In this document: positions 18,172-27,811 of the stretch, piece after piece
Position numbering within the stretch: the first letter of the stretch is position 1
How the letters are laid out: every line of letters begins with the position of its first letter
DNA from: Parvibaculaceae bacterium
GTDB taxonomy: Bacteria; Pseudomonadota; Alphaproteobacteria; Parvibaculales; Parvibaculaceae
Direction of reading: 5' to 3'
Length of the DNA: 64,000 bases
Assembly (NCBI GenBank): GCA_019636015.1
Contig: JAHBYJ010000001.1
Span: 1,798,001 to 1,862,000, forward strand
Translations under genes and position numbers: made by a program
Notes under the pieces: generated by a model
What the model was told of the DNA's origin: nothing
What the model saw: only the letters and a program-made list of their open reading frames with translations
Database searches by the model: none

Positions 18172-18915
18172 GTGACCGATCTCTTTCGCGAAGTCGAAGA
18201 AGACCTTCGCCGCGAACAATTCTCCAAGCTTTGGGAAAAATACGGGCTCTATGTGATCGGCCTTGCGGTCGCCATCGTTCTCGTCGTCGCCGCCATCGTC
18301 GGCTGGCGCGCCTGGACGCATTCGCGCGCCGTCGAAGCCTCCGCTCGCTACGAGACCCTGGTCGCAGAAATGGCCGAGGCCGCGCCTGCGGAATCGGCCG
18401 CCGCCTTTGCGGCCTTCGCGAACGAAACCAGCGGCGGCTACCGTGTGCTCGCCCGCCTTGCGGAGGCCGACCGCTTTCTTGCTGCGGGCGATCGCGACGC
18501 CGCGCTAGCCGCCTATGAAGCCGCCGCGAGCGACAGCGCCGCACCCGAGATCGTCCGGGGCATGGCAACCGTGAAGGCGGGCCTTCTCCTCGTCGACACG
18601 CTGAGCCACGACGACATGCGCGCCCGCGTCGCGACGATCAATCGTGAGACGTCGCCCTGGCGCGCCAATGCGCTCGAACTCCTCGCGCTTGCCGCGATTC
18701 GCGAAGGCAAGTGGAGCGAAGCGGATGCCAACGCAAAACTCATCATCGCCGATCCGGCAACGGCGCCTGGCCTGCGCGACCGCGCGCATGTGATCCAGGC
18801 GCTCGCCGCGCCGCATCTGCCCCGCGAGGCGGTGATCGTACCGGACGCCGCTCCCGCCGAAGAACCGGCGGAGGCGCAGGAAGAACCCGCTTCGCCGCCG
18901 GCTGAAGCGGAATAG
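18172..18915 (+). CDS. YfgM-like inner-membrane TPR protein
   Basis: 247 residues. An N-terminal cytosolic stretch MTDLFREVEEDLRREQFSKLWEKYG, one transmembrane helix (about 26-46, LYVIGLAVAIVLVVAAIVGW), then a periplasmic helical TPR region and an acidic, proline-rich tail. This matches the YfgM/TPR_21 family, which in E. coli is a SecYEG- and chaperone-associated protein encoded beside bamB, exactly as here. The GTG start has GGAG seven bases upstream. It is 37 bases before bamB and probably co-transcribed. Confidence 0.86.
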   Translation: MTDLFREVEEDLRREQFSKLWEKYGLYVIGLAVAIVLVVAAIVGWRAWTHSRAVEASARYETLVAEMAEAAPAESAAAFAAFANETSGGYRVLARLAEADRFLAAGDRDAALAAYEAAASDSAAPEIVRGMATVKAGLLLVDTLSHDDMRARVATINRETSPWRANALELLALAAIREGKWSEADANAKLIIADPATAPGLRDRAHVIQALAAPHLPREAVIVPDAAPAEEPAEAQEEPASPPAEAE

Positions 18916-18952
18916 GGCGAAGATGAACAGACATCCCGTTGAGGCAAAATAC

Positions 18953-20287
18953 ATGACACGCATTCTTCGCATCGCGCTTCTTTCCCTCGTGGCGGGGGGA
19001 CTTGCGGGTTGCGACACGGTGACAGGCATCTTCACCTCGGACGACAAGACGGTGCTGCCGGGCGAGCGCCTGACCGTCATGGAGCTCGGTGCGCGCCTTG
19101 AGGCTGACCCGGCCATCGCGGACGATCTCGTCGTCCTTCCCGATCCGCGCGCCAATGAAAGCTGGCCGCAGCCTGGCGGCAGCGCCACCAATGCGAATTA
19201 TCACCTTGCCGCGCCGGGCCCGCTCAACCGGGTCTGGTCCGTCAGCGCCGGCTCGGGGTCGAGCCGCGTCGCGCAGCTTCTTGCGCCGCCTGTCATCGCC
19301 GATGGCCGCATCTATGTGCTCGATGCGCGCACGCGTCTCGGCGCCTTCGAGCAGGGCTCCGGCCGCAAACTCTGGGATGTGGACCTCGTGCCGGAAGGCG
19401 AGAACCGGGATGTCGGCCGCGGCGGTGGCGTTGCATTCGACAATGGCCGCCTTTTCGTGGTGACCGGCTACGGCACGGCGCACGCGCTTGAAGCCGCGAG
19501 CGGCAATATCCTCTGGACGCAGAAGATCGGCGATCCGTTCCGTTCCTCGCCTACGGCGAGCGGCGGCCGCGTTTTCGCCGTTACATCCGACAACCAGACC
19601 GTCACCTTCTCTCAGGACACGGGCGAAGTTCTCTGGCGCCATCGCGGCCTTGTCGAAAGCGCCGGCGTGCTTGCCTCGTCAAGCCCGGCGGTCGCAGGTT
19701 CCGTCGCGATCGTGCCCTATTCGTCGGGCGAGGTTGTCGCACTTCGCGTCGAGAACGGCACGCCGGTCTGGACAGACCAGCTCACCCGCACCGGCACGGT
19801 GACATCGCTCAGCGCACTTAACGATATCGCGGGCCGCCCGGTCATCGACCGCGACCGCGTCTTTGCAATCAGCCATTCGGGCCGCATGGTCTCGATCGAC
19901 CTGCGCACCGGCGAGCGCATCTGGACGCGCGAAATCGGCGGCGTGCAGACACCCTGGGTGGCGGGCGATTTTGTCTTTCTGGTGACCTCCACTCAGGAAG
20001 TTCTCGCTATTTCCCGCCGCGACGGCCGTATCCGCTGGATCACGCCCCTGCAGCGCTGGCGCAATCCCGAAAAGCGGAGCGATCCGGTCGAATGGTCGGG
20101 CCCTGTTCTCGTCAGCGAACGCCTGGTGCTCGTTTCCTCGCGCGGCGAGTCTGTAATGCTCTCGCCGGAAACGGGCGAGGTTCTCGGAAACCTGTCTATT
20201 CCCGGGAGCGCAATGATTGCGCCTGTCGTGGCCAACGAAACGGTCTATGTTCTGACGGATGACGCGCGCCTGACCGCATTGAAGTAA
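18953..20287 (+). CDS. bamB: Outer membrane assembly lipoprotein BamB
   Basis: 444 residues: lipoprotein signal with lipobox LAGC (Cys20), followed by a PQQ-type beta-propeller with repeated blades such as GRIYVLDARTRLGAFEQGSGRKLWDVDL and RVFAVTSDNQTVTFSQDTGEVLWRH. BamB supports insertion of outer-membrane beta-barrel proteins by the BAM complex. ATG 18953 has GAGG eight bases upstream and gives a compact signal peptide; ATG 18923 would add ten residues. The order yfgM-bamB-der is the common proteobacterial arrangement and confirms the call. Confidence 0.94.
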   Translation: MTRILRIALLSLVAGGLAGCDTVTGIFTSDDKTVLPGERLTVMELGARLEADPAIADDLVVLPDPRANESWPQPGGSATNANYHLAAPGPLNRVWSVSAGSGSSRVAQLLAPPVIADGRIYVLDARTRLGAFEQGSGRKLWDVDLVPEGENRDVGRGGGVAFDNGRLFVVTGYGTAHALEAASGNILWTQKIGDPFRSSPTASGGRVFAVTSDNQTVTFSQDTGEVLWRHRGLVESAGVLASSSPAVAGSVAIVPYSSGEVVALRVENGTPVWTDQLTRTGTVTSLSALNDIAGRPVIDRDRVFAISHSGRMVSIDLRTGERIWTREIGGVQTPWVAGDFVFLVTSTQEVLAISRRDGRIRWITPLQRWRNPEKRSDPVEWSGPVLVSERLVLVSSRGESVMLSPETGEVLGNLSIPGSAMIAPVVANETVYVLTDDARLTALK

Positions 20288-20323
20288 CGGCGCGCGCCGC
20301 TACTGAACGAAAAGGGCCGCAAA

Positions 20324-21745
20324 TTGTCTTTCAAGGTTGCCATCGTCGGCCGGCCGAATGTCGGCAAGTCGACGCTCTTCAACCGTCTCGTGGGCCGCAA
20401 GCTCGCGCTGGTGGACGATACGCCGGGCGTGACCCGCGACCGGCGGGAAGGAGAGGCGCAACTCGGCGATCTCGCTTTCACCGTTATCGATACGGCAGGT
20501 CTTGAGGAAGGCGCGGGCGACAGCCTCGAAGCGCGCATGCGCCGCCAGACGGACCTTGCTATTGCCGAAGCGGACCTCTGCCTTTTCCTAATCGACGCGC
20601 GCGCGGGCGTGACGCCGCTCGACAAGCGGTTTGCACAGATCCTGCGCAAGTCGCCGACACCCGTCGTGCTCGCTGCCAACAAATGCGAAGGCGGCGCGGG
20701 TCAGGCTGGCCGCATGGAAGCTTTCGAACTGGGGCTCGGCGCGCCGCTGCCGCTGTCCGCCGAGCATGGCGAAGGCCTCGCCGACCTTTACGACGCGCTC
20801 GCGGAGTTCGCGCGCGGTCTGGAAGAGAACGATGCCGAGCAGGCCGTCGAGGACGCGCTGGCGGATGCGGAGGAGGCGGACGCCGCCTTCGATCCTGACG
20901 CTCCCTACGAGCCCGATCTCGAAGCACCGCTCCGCATTGCTTTTGTTGGGCGGCCCAATGTCGGCAAGTCCACGCTGGTGAACCAGCTTCTCGGCGAGGA
21001 CCGTATGCTGACGGGCCCGGAAGCCGGCATCACCCGCGACAGTATCGGCATCGAATGGCAGTGGCGTGGCCGCCGCATCAAGCTCTGGGACACGGCCGGC
21101 ATGCGCCGCCGGGCCCGCGTGACGGAGAAACTCGAGAAACTTTCGGTCGCCGATGCGCTTCGCGCCATTCGCTTCGCGGAAGTGGTTGTCGTGCTTCTCG
21201 ATGCGACCCAGCCTTTCGAGCGGCAGGATCTCCACATAGCCGATCTGGTCGAACAGGAAGGCCGAGGGCTCATCATCGGCGTGAACAAATGGGACAAGGT
21301 GGAGAATCCGCAGGAAGTGCTCCGTATCCTGAAGGAAGAACTGGAGCGTTTGCTGCCGCAGATCAGGGGTGTGCCCATCGTCCAGCTTTCCGCGCTGACG
21401 GGGAAGGGCACGGAGAGGCTCATGCCGGCGATCGAGCGCATCCATACGCTGTGGAACGCGCGCGTGCCGACGGCACGTCTCAACCGCTGGCTTGAAGACG
21501 CCGTCTCGCGGCATCAACCGCCCGCGGCCAAGGGTAGGCCGGTCAATCTGAAGTTCATGTCGCAGGTGAAATCGCGCCCGCCCACCTTTGCCGTTTTCTC
21601 GAGCCGCGCCGACGAAGTCCCCACATCCTATCGCCGCTATCTCGTGAACGGCCTGCGCGAGAGCTTCGATCTTCCGGGTGTCCCCATCCGTCTCTTCATG
21701 CGCAAGGGCAAGAACCCCTACGCCGGGAAGAAGAAGCGGGACTAG
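20324..21745 (+). CDS. der: Ribosome-associated double GTPase Der (EngA)
   Basis: Essential GTPase for 50S subunit maturation. The 473 residues contain two G domains, each starting with GRPNVGKS (residues 9-16 and about 208-215) and carrying DTAG and NKxD motifs (ANKCEG in the first is atypical, VNKWDK in the second is standard), then a C-terminal KH-like domain. An acidic linker joins the G domains. The start is TTG with AAAGGG seven bases upstream. The last four bases overlap the end of the opposite-strand kinase gene. Confidence 0.95.
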   Translation: MSFKVAIVGRPNVGKSTLFNRLVGRKLALVDDTPGVTRDRREGEAQLGDLAFTVIDTAGLEEGAGDSLEARMRRQTDLAIAEADLCLFLIDARAGVTPLDKRFAQILRKSPTPVVLAANKCEGGAGQAGRMEAFELGLGAPLPLSAEHGEGLADLYDALAEFARGLEENDAEQAVEDALADAEEADAAFDPDAPYEPDLEAPLRIAFVGRPNVGKSTLVNQLLGEDRMLTGPEAGITRDSIGIEWQWRGRRIKLWDTAGMRRRARVTEKLEKLSVADALRAIRFAEVVVVLLDATQPFERQDLHIADLVEQEGRGLIIGVNKWDKVENPQEVLRILKEELERLLPQIRGVPIVQLSALTGKGTERLMPAIERIHTLWNARVPTARLNRWLEDAVSRHQPPAAKGRPVNLKFMSQVKSRPPTFAVFSSRADEVPTSYRRYLVNGLRESFDLPGVPIRLFMRKGKNPYAGKKKRD

Positions 21746-24639
21746 TCTGTTCCCTCAAGCAGCGAGGAACAGACCCGCCGCAGTTGCTCTATATCGTAAG
21801 GCTTCATGATGAATTTCGCAGGCGCCAGTTCCCCGGCTTCTGGCACCTCGCTGTGGCCGGTTGCGAAAATAATGGGAATGGCGGCATTCCGCGCGCGTAT
21901 CTGGCGCGCAAGTTCAACTCCCGTCATGTCGGGCAGGCCGATATCGATCACGAGCAGGTCGATGTTTGAAGACTGGAACTCTTGCAACGCTTCGCCGCCG
22001 CTTCCCGCTTCGACGACGGCCATGCCTGCACTTTCGAGCATTTCTGCCGAGTTCATGCGGATCAGCACATCGTCTTCGACAAGAAGAACGCGGAGGGATG
22101 ATGCCTTCACCGCCAGGCTGTGCCCGTGCGAAGGAGTGGCACCTTCCAGTGTAGCATCCGCGGCCGCCCGCTGCGTGCGCTGTGTCAGCATCTGCCGGAT
22201 TTTCCGGGCCAGCGCTTCTCGCGTGTAAGGCTTGGAAAGAAGGTCCACGCCCTTGTCGAGCCGTCCCCCATGGACAATCGAGTTTTCCGTATAGCCGGAG
22301 GTGAAAAGTACCGCAATGTCCGGCAGGCGTTCGCGGGCTTGTCGAGCAAGCTCCCTGCTTTTCAGCGGTCCCGGCATCACGACATCGGTGAAGAGAAGGT
22401 CGATATTCACTCCGCTCTCGATCACGTTGAGCGCACTCGCCGCGTCCCGCGCCGTCAGTACCGCATAGCCGAGACCGCTCAATATCTCCACCACGGTTGA
22501 ACGCACTGCATCGTCATCCTCGGCGACGAGGATCGTTTCACTGCCGCCCGTCACCGGGCCCGCAGGTCCTCTGAGCACCATATCCTCGCTCTGGTCGACG
22601 CGCGGCAGATAGAGCTTCACCGTCGTTCCGTGTCCGGGCTCGCTGTAGATTTTCACGTGCCCGCCCGACTGCTTCACGAAGCCATAGACCATGGAGAGAC
22701 CAAGCCCCGTTCCCTTGCCTTGCGGTTTCGTGGAGAAAAAGGGCTCGAACACAAGCGGCAGAACGTCTCCGGAGATGCCGGCGCCCGTATCCGTGACCGC
22801 AACCACGACATACTGGCCCTTCTCGATTTCACCATGCTCGGCCGCATAGGCATCGTCGAGAAACGCGTTGCCAACCTCGATGGTCAGCGTGCCTGTGCCG
22901 TCCATCGCATCGCGTGCGTTGATGGCGAGGTTGATAAGCGCATTCTCGAGCTGTCCCGGATCGACCAGCGTATTCCAGAGGCCGCCGGCCACCATGGTGT
23001 CGACTTCCACGCTTTCGCCGATCGTCCGGCGGAGCATGTCGCCCATGCCGGTTACAAGCCGTCCGATATTGACCACCTTCGGTTCGAGCGCCTGCCGGCG
23101 GCCAAAGGCGAGAAGCTGGCTCGCAAGCCGCGAGCCGCGTTCGACGCCCTTCAGCGCATTGGCGAGGCGCCGCTCAGCGCGCGCATTGCCCGTTACATCG
23201 TCCATGAGCAATTGCAGATTGCCGGAAATGATCTGCAACAGATTATTGAAGTCATGCGCGACGCCGCCGGTGAGCTTTCCGATCGCTTCCATCTTTTGAG
23301 CCTGACGGAGAGCCGCCTCAGCGCTGGAGCGTTTGCCGATTTCTTCAGCCACGCGCATTTCCAGGGCCTCTTCGGCGCGCCGCGTCTCGGTCACATCGAC
23401 ATTGACGCCGATCATTCCCTCGAACCTGCCGCTGGCATCGAAACGCGGCTGCGCATCCGTTCTGACAGTCCGGTACTGTCCATCCGCCCGCCGGAAGCGG
23501 ACTTCGAGCGAAAAGGGAGCATGAGCGGTCATCGCGGCGTGAAATGGCAGGAACAGCGCATCGGCATCTTCCGGATGCACCGTGTGCGACCACTCGAATC
23601 CCTCTACATCCTCCGGCTTCAATCCCCAGAAGTTGCGGAGTGCGGCGTTGAGATAGATGCATTTTCCCGCCGCATCGCCCATCCACAGCATGACGGGCGC
23701 ACTTTCAGCAACAAGACGAAACCGCTGCTCGCTTTCGCGCAGCGCGATCTCGGTCAGCTTCTGCCTGGTTACGTCATGGCCCTGAACGAAAATTCCGCTG
23801 ACGCCGCTTCGCGCGACCGTTACCGGCTGGAAGACGAAGTCGAGATATCGCTCGACCGGCGGCGCATCGGGATCCGCTCGAAGCAGAATGCGCACGCCCT
23901 CTCCGAAATAAGGCTCTCCGCTGCGCCGCACGGTATCGAGTATGTCCACGAAACCCTGATCGATGATCTCCGGCAGAACTTCGCGTAGTGGCCGGCCCAG
24001 CACCTCGCGGTGGTTCACCAACTCCTTGTAGGCGGCATTCGCCATCGCAAAGTGATGCTCCGGCCCCACGAGAATAGCGATGAAGCCCGGGGCCTGCTCG
24101 AACATCTGCCTCAATGTCTCGAAGCCCCGCTCGATGTCGCGCTCCGCTAGAACGCGCCGCGTCGTCTCCGCCACGAAGGCGATGACGCCCGTAGGAACCC
24201 CGTCTCCATCGAGAAGAGGCGAGTAGTCGAGATTGAGCCAGACCTGCTCGGGCGTTCCGTTGCGCAGAAGCGTGAGCTCCTGGTCACGATAGGAGAGTGA
24301 ACCGCCGGCAAGGACGGTTCTGAGGACATTGTCGTTGAAATCCGCGACTTCGGGCCAGCCTTCGCGAACCGGACGTCCGAAGACTTCCGGGTGCCGCCCG
24401 CCCGCGATCTCCCGGTAGCCGTCATTGTAGATCATGAGCCCTTCCGGGCCCCAGAGGATCGCGATGGGCACAGGCGAGCGCAGCATCATGGCGACCGTTG
24501 ATCGGAAGCCCGGCGTCCAGCCGGATATCGGACCGAGCGCGGTCGCGGACCAGTCGAAAGTGGAGATTAGTCGCCCCATTTCGCCGGTGTTTGCGAGAAG
24601 CGTGTCCATCGCGCTCCCGTTTACCCCGGCCTCCGTCAT
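21742..24639 (-). CDS. Hybrid sensor histidine kinase with PAS domains and two receiver domains
   Basis: A 965-residue cytosolic-looking sensor without transmembrane helices. Order: PAS-like modules (about 30-160, 170-300, 310-430, the third with a PAC motif [21 protein letters not shown]), a dimerisation/phosphoacceptor box with His near 462 in [11 protein letters not shown], an HATPase domain ([29 protein letters not shown]), then two receiver domains with phospho-Asp near 752 (LLFTDVVMP) and near 898 (LLVIDIGLP). No output domain is present, so signalling must pass to another protein. AAGGGA seven bases upstream supports the start. It is convergent with der. Confidence 0.92.
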   Translation of the reverse strand: MTEAGVNGSAMDTLLANTGEMGRLISTFDWSATALGPISGWTPGFRSTVAMMLRSPVPIAILWGPEGLMIYNDGYREIAGGRHPEVFGRPVREGWPEVADFNDNVLRTVLAGGSLSYRDQELTLLRNGTPEQVWLNLDYSPLLDGDGVPTGVIAFVAETTRRVLAERDIERGFETLRQMFEQAPGFIAILVGPEHHFAMANAAYKELVNHREVLGRPLREVLPEIIDQGFVDILDTVRRSGEPYFGEGVRILLRADPDAPPVERYLDFVFQPVTVARSGVSGIFVQGHDVTRQKLTEIALRESEQRFRLVAESAPVMLWMGDAAGKCIYLNAALRNFWGLKPEDVEGFEWSHTVHPEDADALFLPFHAAMTAHAPFSLEVRFRRADGQYRTVRTDAQPRFDASGRFEGMIGVNVDVTETRRAEEALEMRVAEEIGKRSSAEAALRQAQKMEAIGKLTGGVAHDFNNLLQIISGNLQLLMDDVTGNARAERRLANALKGVERGSRLASQLLAFGRRQALEPKVVNIGRLVTGMGDMLRRTIGESVEVDTMVAGGLWNTLVDPGQLENALINLAINARDAMDGTGTLTIEVGNAFLDDAYAAEHGEIEKGQYVVVAVTDTGAGISGDVLPLVFEPFFSTKPQGKGTGLGLSMVYGFVKQSGGHVKIYSEPGHGTTVKLYLPRVDQSEDMVLRGPAGPVTGGSETILVAEDDDAVRSTVVEILSGLGYAVLTARDAASALNVIESGVNIDLLFTDVVMPGPLKSRELARQARERLPDIAVLFTSGYTENSIVHGGRLDKGVDLLSKPYTREALARKIRQMLTQRTQRAAADATLEGATPSHGHSLAVKASSLRVLLVEDDVLIRMNSAEMLESAGMAVVEAGSGGEALQEFQSSNIDLLVIDIGLPDMTGVELARQIRARNAAIPIIFATGHSEVPEAGELAPAKFIMKPYDIEQLRRVCSSLLEGTD

Positions 24640-25054
24640 CGACGTTCCCTTTTTCCGCCCATTGAAATCCCTAGTTTACACAGAAGCGGGAAACGATATA
24701 GGCGGCGTGGGTCAACGCTCCGCAAAATCTTCGCGGTCAATCACACCCGGGTGAGGCCGCTCGTTACGCTCGGTACGGCGCGGCTTGCCGGGCCGGCCGC
24801 ATCCGTCTAGGTTTCGCGGATGACCAATCAATGCTTCACATCCATGGTCGGCTTCCTTTCGGCCCGGTTGCGCCAGGCAGGCGACGCGGCGTCCTGCCGC
24901 TGAAGGCCTGCGCGGAAGCCCCTTTTTCTCCTGAGTGACCGCGCGCGCCTTGAGCCGCGCCTGAAGCCTTTATCGTGCTCGCAAGGCAGAACGCCTGCGG
25001 GACGGTTCCGCGTCATCCCTCTCTCCATCGCGAGCCGGAGACTTTGGATGAGGC
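24640..25054. other. Non-coding gap between hybrid kinase and methyltransferase genes
   Basis: This 415-base divergent spacer must hold promoters for both flanking genes. I find no convincing -35/-10 pair, RNA gene or repeat. A possible 85-codon minus-strand frame (24828-25085) has an arginine-rich, low-plausibility product and I do not call it. Confidence 0.5.
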
Positions 25055-25852
25055 ATGTCCCCCATGGGAAGGAATACGGATTCAAGAAAATCGCCGAGCA
25101 GGAGCTGGGATGCGGTCGCGAACTGGTACCTTGGCTGGGCAGGCGCCGAAGGAAGCCGCCACCATCGCGAGCTCGCCATTCCGGCGCTCATGACGCTTCT
25201 GGCTCCTCGAAAAGGCGAGCGCATTCTCGATATTGGCTGCGGCGCCGGGGCGCTCGCTCCCGCTGTCGCAAGGTTGGGCGCGCACTACACGGGCGCCGAC
25301 AAGAGCCCGAAGCTGATCGCCCATGCGCGCCGTCACCACAAGGGCGGAGCCCGCTTTCTGGTTGGCGATGCGACGCGGCTTCCGGATGTGGCTCGCCTCG
25401 GTCGTGCCACCTTCGATGCCGCGGCCTTCCTTCTTAGCATTCAGGATATCGATCCCCTCGATTCTGCCATCGCAGGTGCCGCATGGGCTTTGAAACCGGG
25501 CGGCCGCCTGGTGCTGCTGATGACACATCCCTGCTTCCGTATTCCACGTCAGAGCGGATGGGGCTGGGACCAGGACCGCGCCTTGCAATACCGGCGTCTC
25601 GATCGCTACCTCTCGCCTCTCGATATTCCGATGCAGGAATATGGCAAGGCCAAGGGAAGTGTGACGCGGAGCTACCATCGTCCGCTGGAGGCCTATGTCT
25701 CGGCATTGAGTGCAAATGGCTTCGCGATCGATGCAATGCGGGAAATACCCGGTGCACATTTCGGCGCACCGGAAAGCGAGACAAGGGCGAAGCGCCTCGC
25801 CCGGCAGGAGTTTCCGCTGTTCCTGGGGCTCAGGGCGATAATGCGGGGCTGA
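25055..25852 (+). CDS. Class I SAM-dependent methyltransferase
   Basis: 265 residues. The SAM-binding motif I is ILDIGCGAGALAP (about 58-70), with the acidic post-motif Asp in YTGADKSPK and a late motif ALKPGGRLVLLMTHPCFRIP. The C-terminal part after FRIPRQSGWGWDQD resembles small-molecule methyltransferases rather than RNA or DNA ones, but the substrate is unknown. The gene starts within GGATGAGGC and ends by overlapping the HPP-CBS gene by 23 bases on the other strand. Confidence 0.88.
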   Translation: MSPMGRNTDSRKSPSRSWDAVANWYLGWAGAEGSRHHRELAIPALMTLLAPRKGERILDIGCGAGALAPAVARLGAHYTGADKSPKLIAHARRHHKGGARFLVGDATRLPDVARLGRATFDAAAFLLSIQDIDPLDSAIAGAAWALKPGGRLVLLMTHPCFRIPRQSGWGWDQDRALQYRRLDRYLSPLDIPMQEYGKAKGSVTRSYHRPLEAYVSALSANGFAIDAMREIPGAHFGAPESETRAKRLARQEFPLFLGLRAIMRG

Positions 25853-27014
25853 CGCCTGCGGTTTTCCAGGCGACCGACCTGTCGGCGCGCTCTTCCGCGG
25901 CGAAGAGCGCGCCGATCACATCGGTCTGGGTGACGATGCCGGCGAGCTTGCCTTCCTCGTCCACTACCGGCAGGTGATGGTGACCGGCGTCGCTCATGAT
26001 CGGGATGAGCCTGCCGATCGGCATGTCCGGCGTCGCCGTCAACGCCGGCGAACTCATGATGTCGCCGGCCACGGCGCGGCCGCCGTGGCGGCGGAACAGC
26101 GCAACAAATCCTGCCTGCAGCCCCGCACGGAGCGATGCCGCCTGATCCACGAGGTCGGTCTGCGTGAGTATCCCGATGACCCGGCGTTCGCTGTCCACCA
26201 CGGGTAGCGCCTTGATGCTGTGCTTGCGCAAGAGCCTCAGCGCTTCTTCGAGGGGCGTATCCGGGGAGACCGTTGCTACGTCGCGCGACATGGCCGCGCC
26301 GCAGGTGATCCCGCCAGAGCGGCGTTCATAGGCGATCATTTCCGCTTCCTTCAGCAGCATCTCGATATCGCCCGGATCGACCGGTATCACCCGATCATGC
26401 GCTTTCAGAATGTCGGAGAGGTCCTGCGCGGTGACGCCGAGCCGCGCCAGCGGCGGCGCGTCGGCTGTGCTGCGATCTTTCGCTTCCGCAGGCCAGTGCG
26501 GATAAGGGCGCCCGGTCAGATTGTTGAATATGAAGGCAACGACGAGGATCAGCGCGGAATTGATGGCAATGGGCCAGACCGCAAACATGTAGCCGAGTTC
26601 GTGAACCTCCGGCGTGCCGAGAATCGCCGTCAGCGCGACGGTGCCGCTTGGCGGGTGGAGGCAGCGAAGCGCCATCATCGACAGAAGACAGGCACACATG
26701 GCCACGGCGCAGGCCGTGACGGTGTCGGGCACGAGCCTGAAGCAGGCAACGCCGATCAATGCCGAAATCACATTGCCGCCGAAGACCGGCCAGGGCTGGG
26801 CCAGCGGACTGGTCGAGACGGCGAACAAAAGAATTGCCGAGGCACCGAGTGGCGCGATGAGAAATGGCAGCCCCGGCGTCGCGCCGATGGCGGCGAGCGA
26901 CACCGCGCCGGTCACGAACACGCCGAGCGCGGCGCCGATTGCGGCGCGCAGCCGCTCGCGCCCGCTTACAGGCGCCAGATTGGGAATGAGATAGGGGAGA
27001 AGATCGAGCTTCAT
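25830..27014 (-). CDS. HPP-family membrane protein with tandem CBS domains
   Basis: 394 residues. The first 170 hold four to five transmembrane helices including the family signature RCLHPPSGTVALTAILG, hence HPP. The second half carries a pair of CBS domains (about 250-310 and 330-385, e.g. ISPDTPLEEALRLLRKHSIKALPVVD and TPDMPIGRLIPIMSDAGHHHLPVVD), which usually sense adenine nucleotides. Plant HPP proteins transport nitrite; bacterial function is not established. I place the start at ATG 27014; upstream codons to 27101 are basic and lie after a small CCGGAC-GAAA-GTCCGG hairpin. No clear ribosome site is visible. Confidence 0.86.
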   Translation of the reverse strand: MKLDLLPYLIPNLAPVSGRERLRAAIGAALGVFVTGAVSLAAIGATPGLPFLIAPLGASAILLFAVSTSPLAQPWPVFGGNVISALIGVACFRLVPDTVTACAVAMCACLLSMMALRCLHPPSGTVALTAILGTPEVHELGYMFAVWPIAINSALILVVAFIFNNLTGRPYPHWPAEAKDRSTADAPPLARLGVTAQDLSDILKAHDRVIPVDPGDIEMLLKEAEMIAYERRSGGITCGAAMSRDVATVSPDTPLEEALRLLRKHSIKALPVVDSERRVIGILTQTDLVDQAASLRAGLQAGFVALFRRHGGRAVAGDIMSSPALTATPDMPIGRLIPIMSDAGHHHLPVVDEEGKLAGIVTQTDVIGALFAAEERADRSVAWKTAGVSPALSP

Positions 27015-27021
27015 GTTTGAC

Positions 27022-27037
27022 CCGGACGAAAGTCCGG
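27022..27037. terminator. Small GAAA-loop hairpin between SDR and HPP-CBS genes
   Basis: CCGGAC-GAAA-GTCCGG, 6-bp stem with a stable tetraloop, 18 bases past the SDR stop and just upstream of the HPP start. There is no T tract, so it could also affect translation of the HPP gene. Confidence 0.35.
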
Positions 27038-27054
27038 CTCGGAGGGCAAGGGGG

Positions 27055-27783
27055 TCAGGCGGTCTTTGCCTTGATCTTCTGATACTCGACGATCTCGCCA
27101 TGCCGAGTGCAGGAGGGCAGGGCCAGCTCGATGAACAGTGGGACGAGTTCGGCAGGCTTCGTCAGCGTCGTCGGGTCTTCGCCCGGCATGGCCTTCTTGC
27201 GCATGGCGGTGCGCGTGGGCCCCGGCGAAAGCAGGTTGGCGCGAACGGAGGTCTTTTCCAGTTCCGCAGCCCATGTCTTGATCATCGCGTCGAGCGCCGC
27301 CTTGGTCACGGAATAGCCGCCCCAGAAAGGCTTGCACTTCTGCGCGGCACCGGAAGTGACGAAGATCGCACGCCCGGCGTCCGAGCGCTTCAGCAGCGGC
27401 TCGAAGGAGCGGATCAGGCGGTAGTTGGCGGTGACGTTAACAGCGAGCGTCTTGTCCCAGTCCTTCGGGTCCATATGCGACACCGGTGTGAGCGTGCCGA
27501 GAAGACCCGCATTGCCGACCAGAATGTCAAGCTTGCTCCAACGCTCGAAAATCGTCGCGCCAAGCCTGTCGATGCCTGCGAAGTCCGTCAGGTCGAGCGG
27601 CACCAGCGTCGCCTTGCCGCCGACTTTGCGGATTTCGTCATCGACTTCCTCGAGCCCGCCCACGGTGCGCGCGACGAGAATGACATGCGCACCCTCCGCC
27701 GCCATGCCGAGCGCCACGGCGCGTCCGATGCCGCGCGATGCGCCGGTAATGACCGCGATGCGGTCCTGCAAACGTCCCGTCAT
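27055..27783 (-). CDS. Short-chain dehydrogenase/reductase
   Basis: 242 residues with TGASRGIG at 14-21, NAGLLG near 90, a serine in FVTSGAAQ and the pair Tyr-x-x-x-Lys in GGYSVTKAALDAM. The pattern GRLQDRIAVITGASRGIG and the tail HGEIVEYQKIKAKTA match a well-conserved alphaproteobacterial SDR encoded beside purF. Substrate not known. The reading frame is open much further upstream (to 28137) inside purF, but homology sets the start at 27783. It is 28 bases downstream of purF and likely in its operon. Confidence 0.88.
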   Translation of the reverse strand: MTGRLQDRIAVITGASRGIGRAVALGMAAEGAHVILVARTVGGLEEVDDEIRKVGGKATLVPLDLTDFAGIDRLGATIFERWSKLDILVGNAGLLGTLTPVSHMDPKDWDKTLAVNVTANYRLIRSFEPLLKRSDAGRAIFVTSGAAQKCKPFWGGYSVTKAALDAMIKTWAAELEKTSVRANLLSPGPTRTAMRKKAMPGEDPTTLTKPAELVPLFIELALPSCTRHGEIVEYQKIKAKTA

Positions 27784-27811
27784 GTCGAGTTCCGGTTCTT
27801 CTTGAAAAGGG

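Noticed and set aside
22630..23988. 452-codon plus-strand frame over the hybrid kinase
   Set aside because: No recognisable domain; the minus-strand kinase explains the region.
24828..25085. 85-codon minus-strand frame in the 415-base gap
   Set aside because: Arginine-rich product, overlaps the methyltransferase start, no ribosome site.
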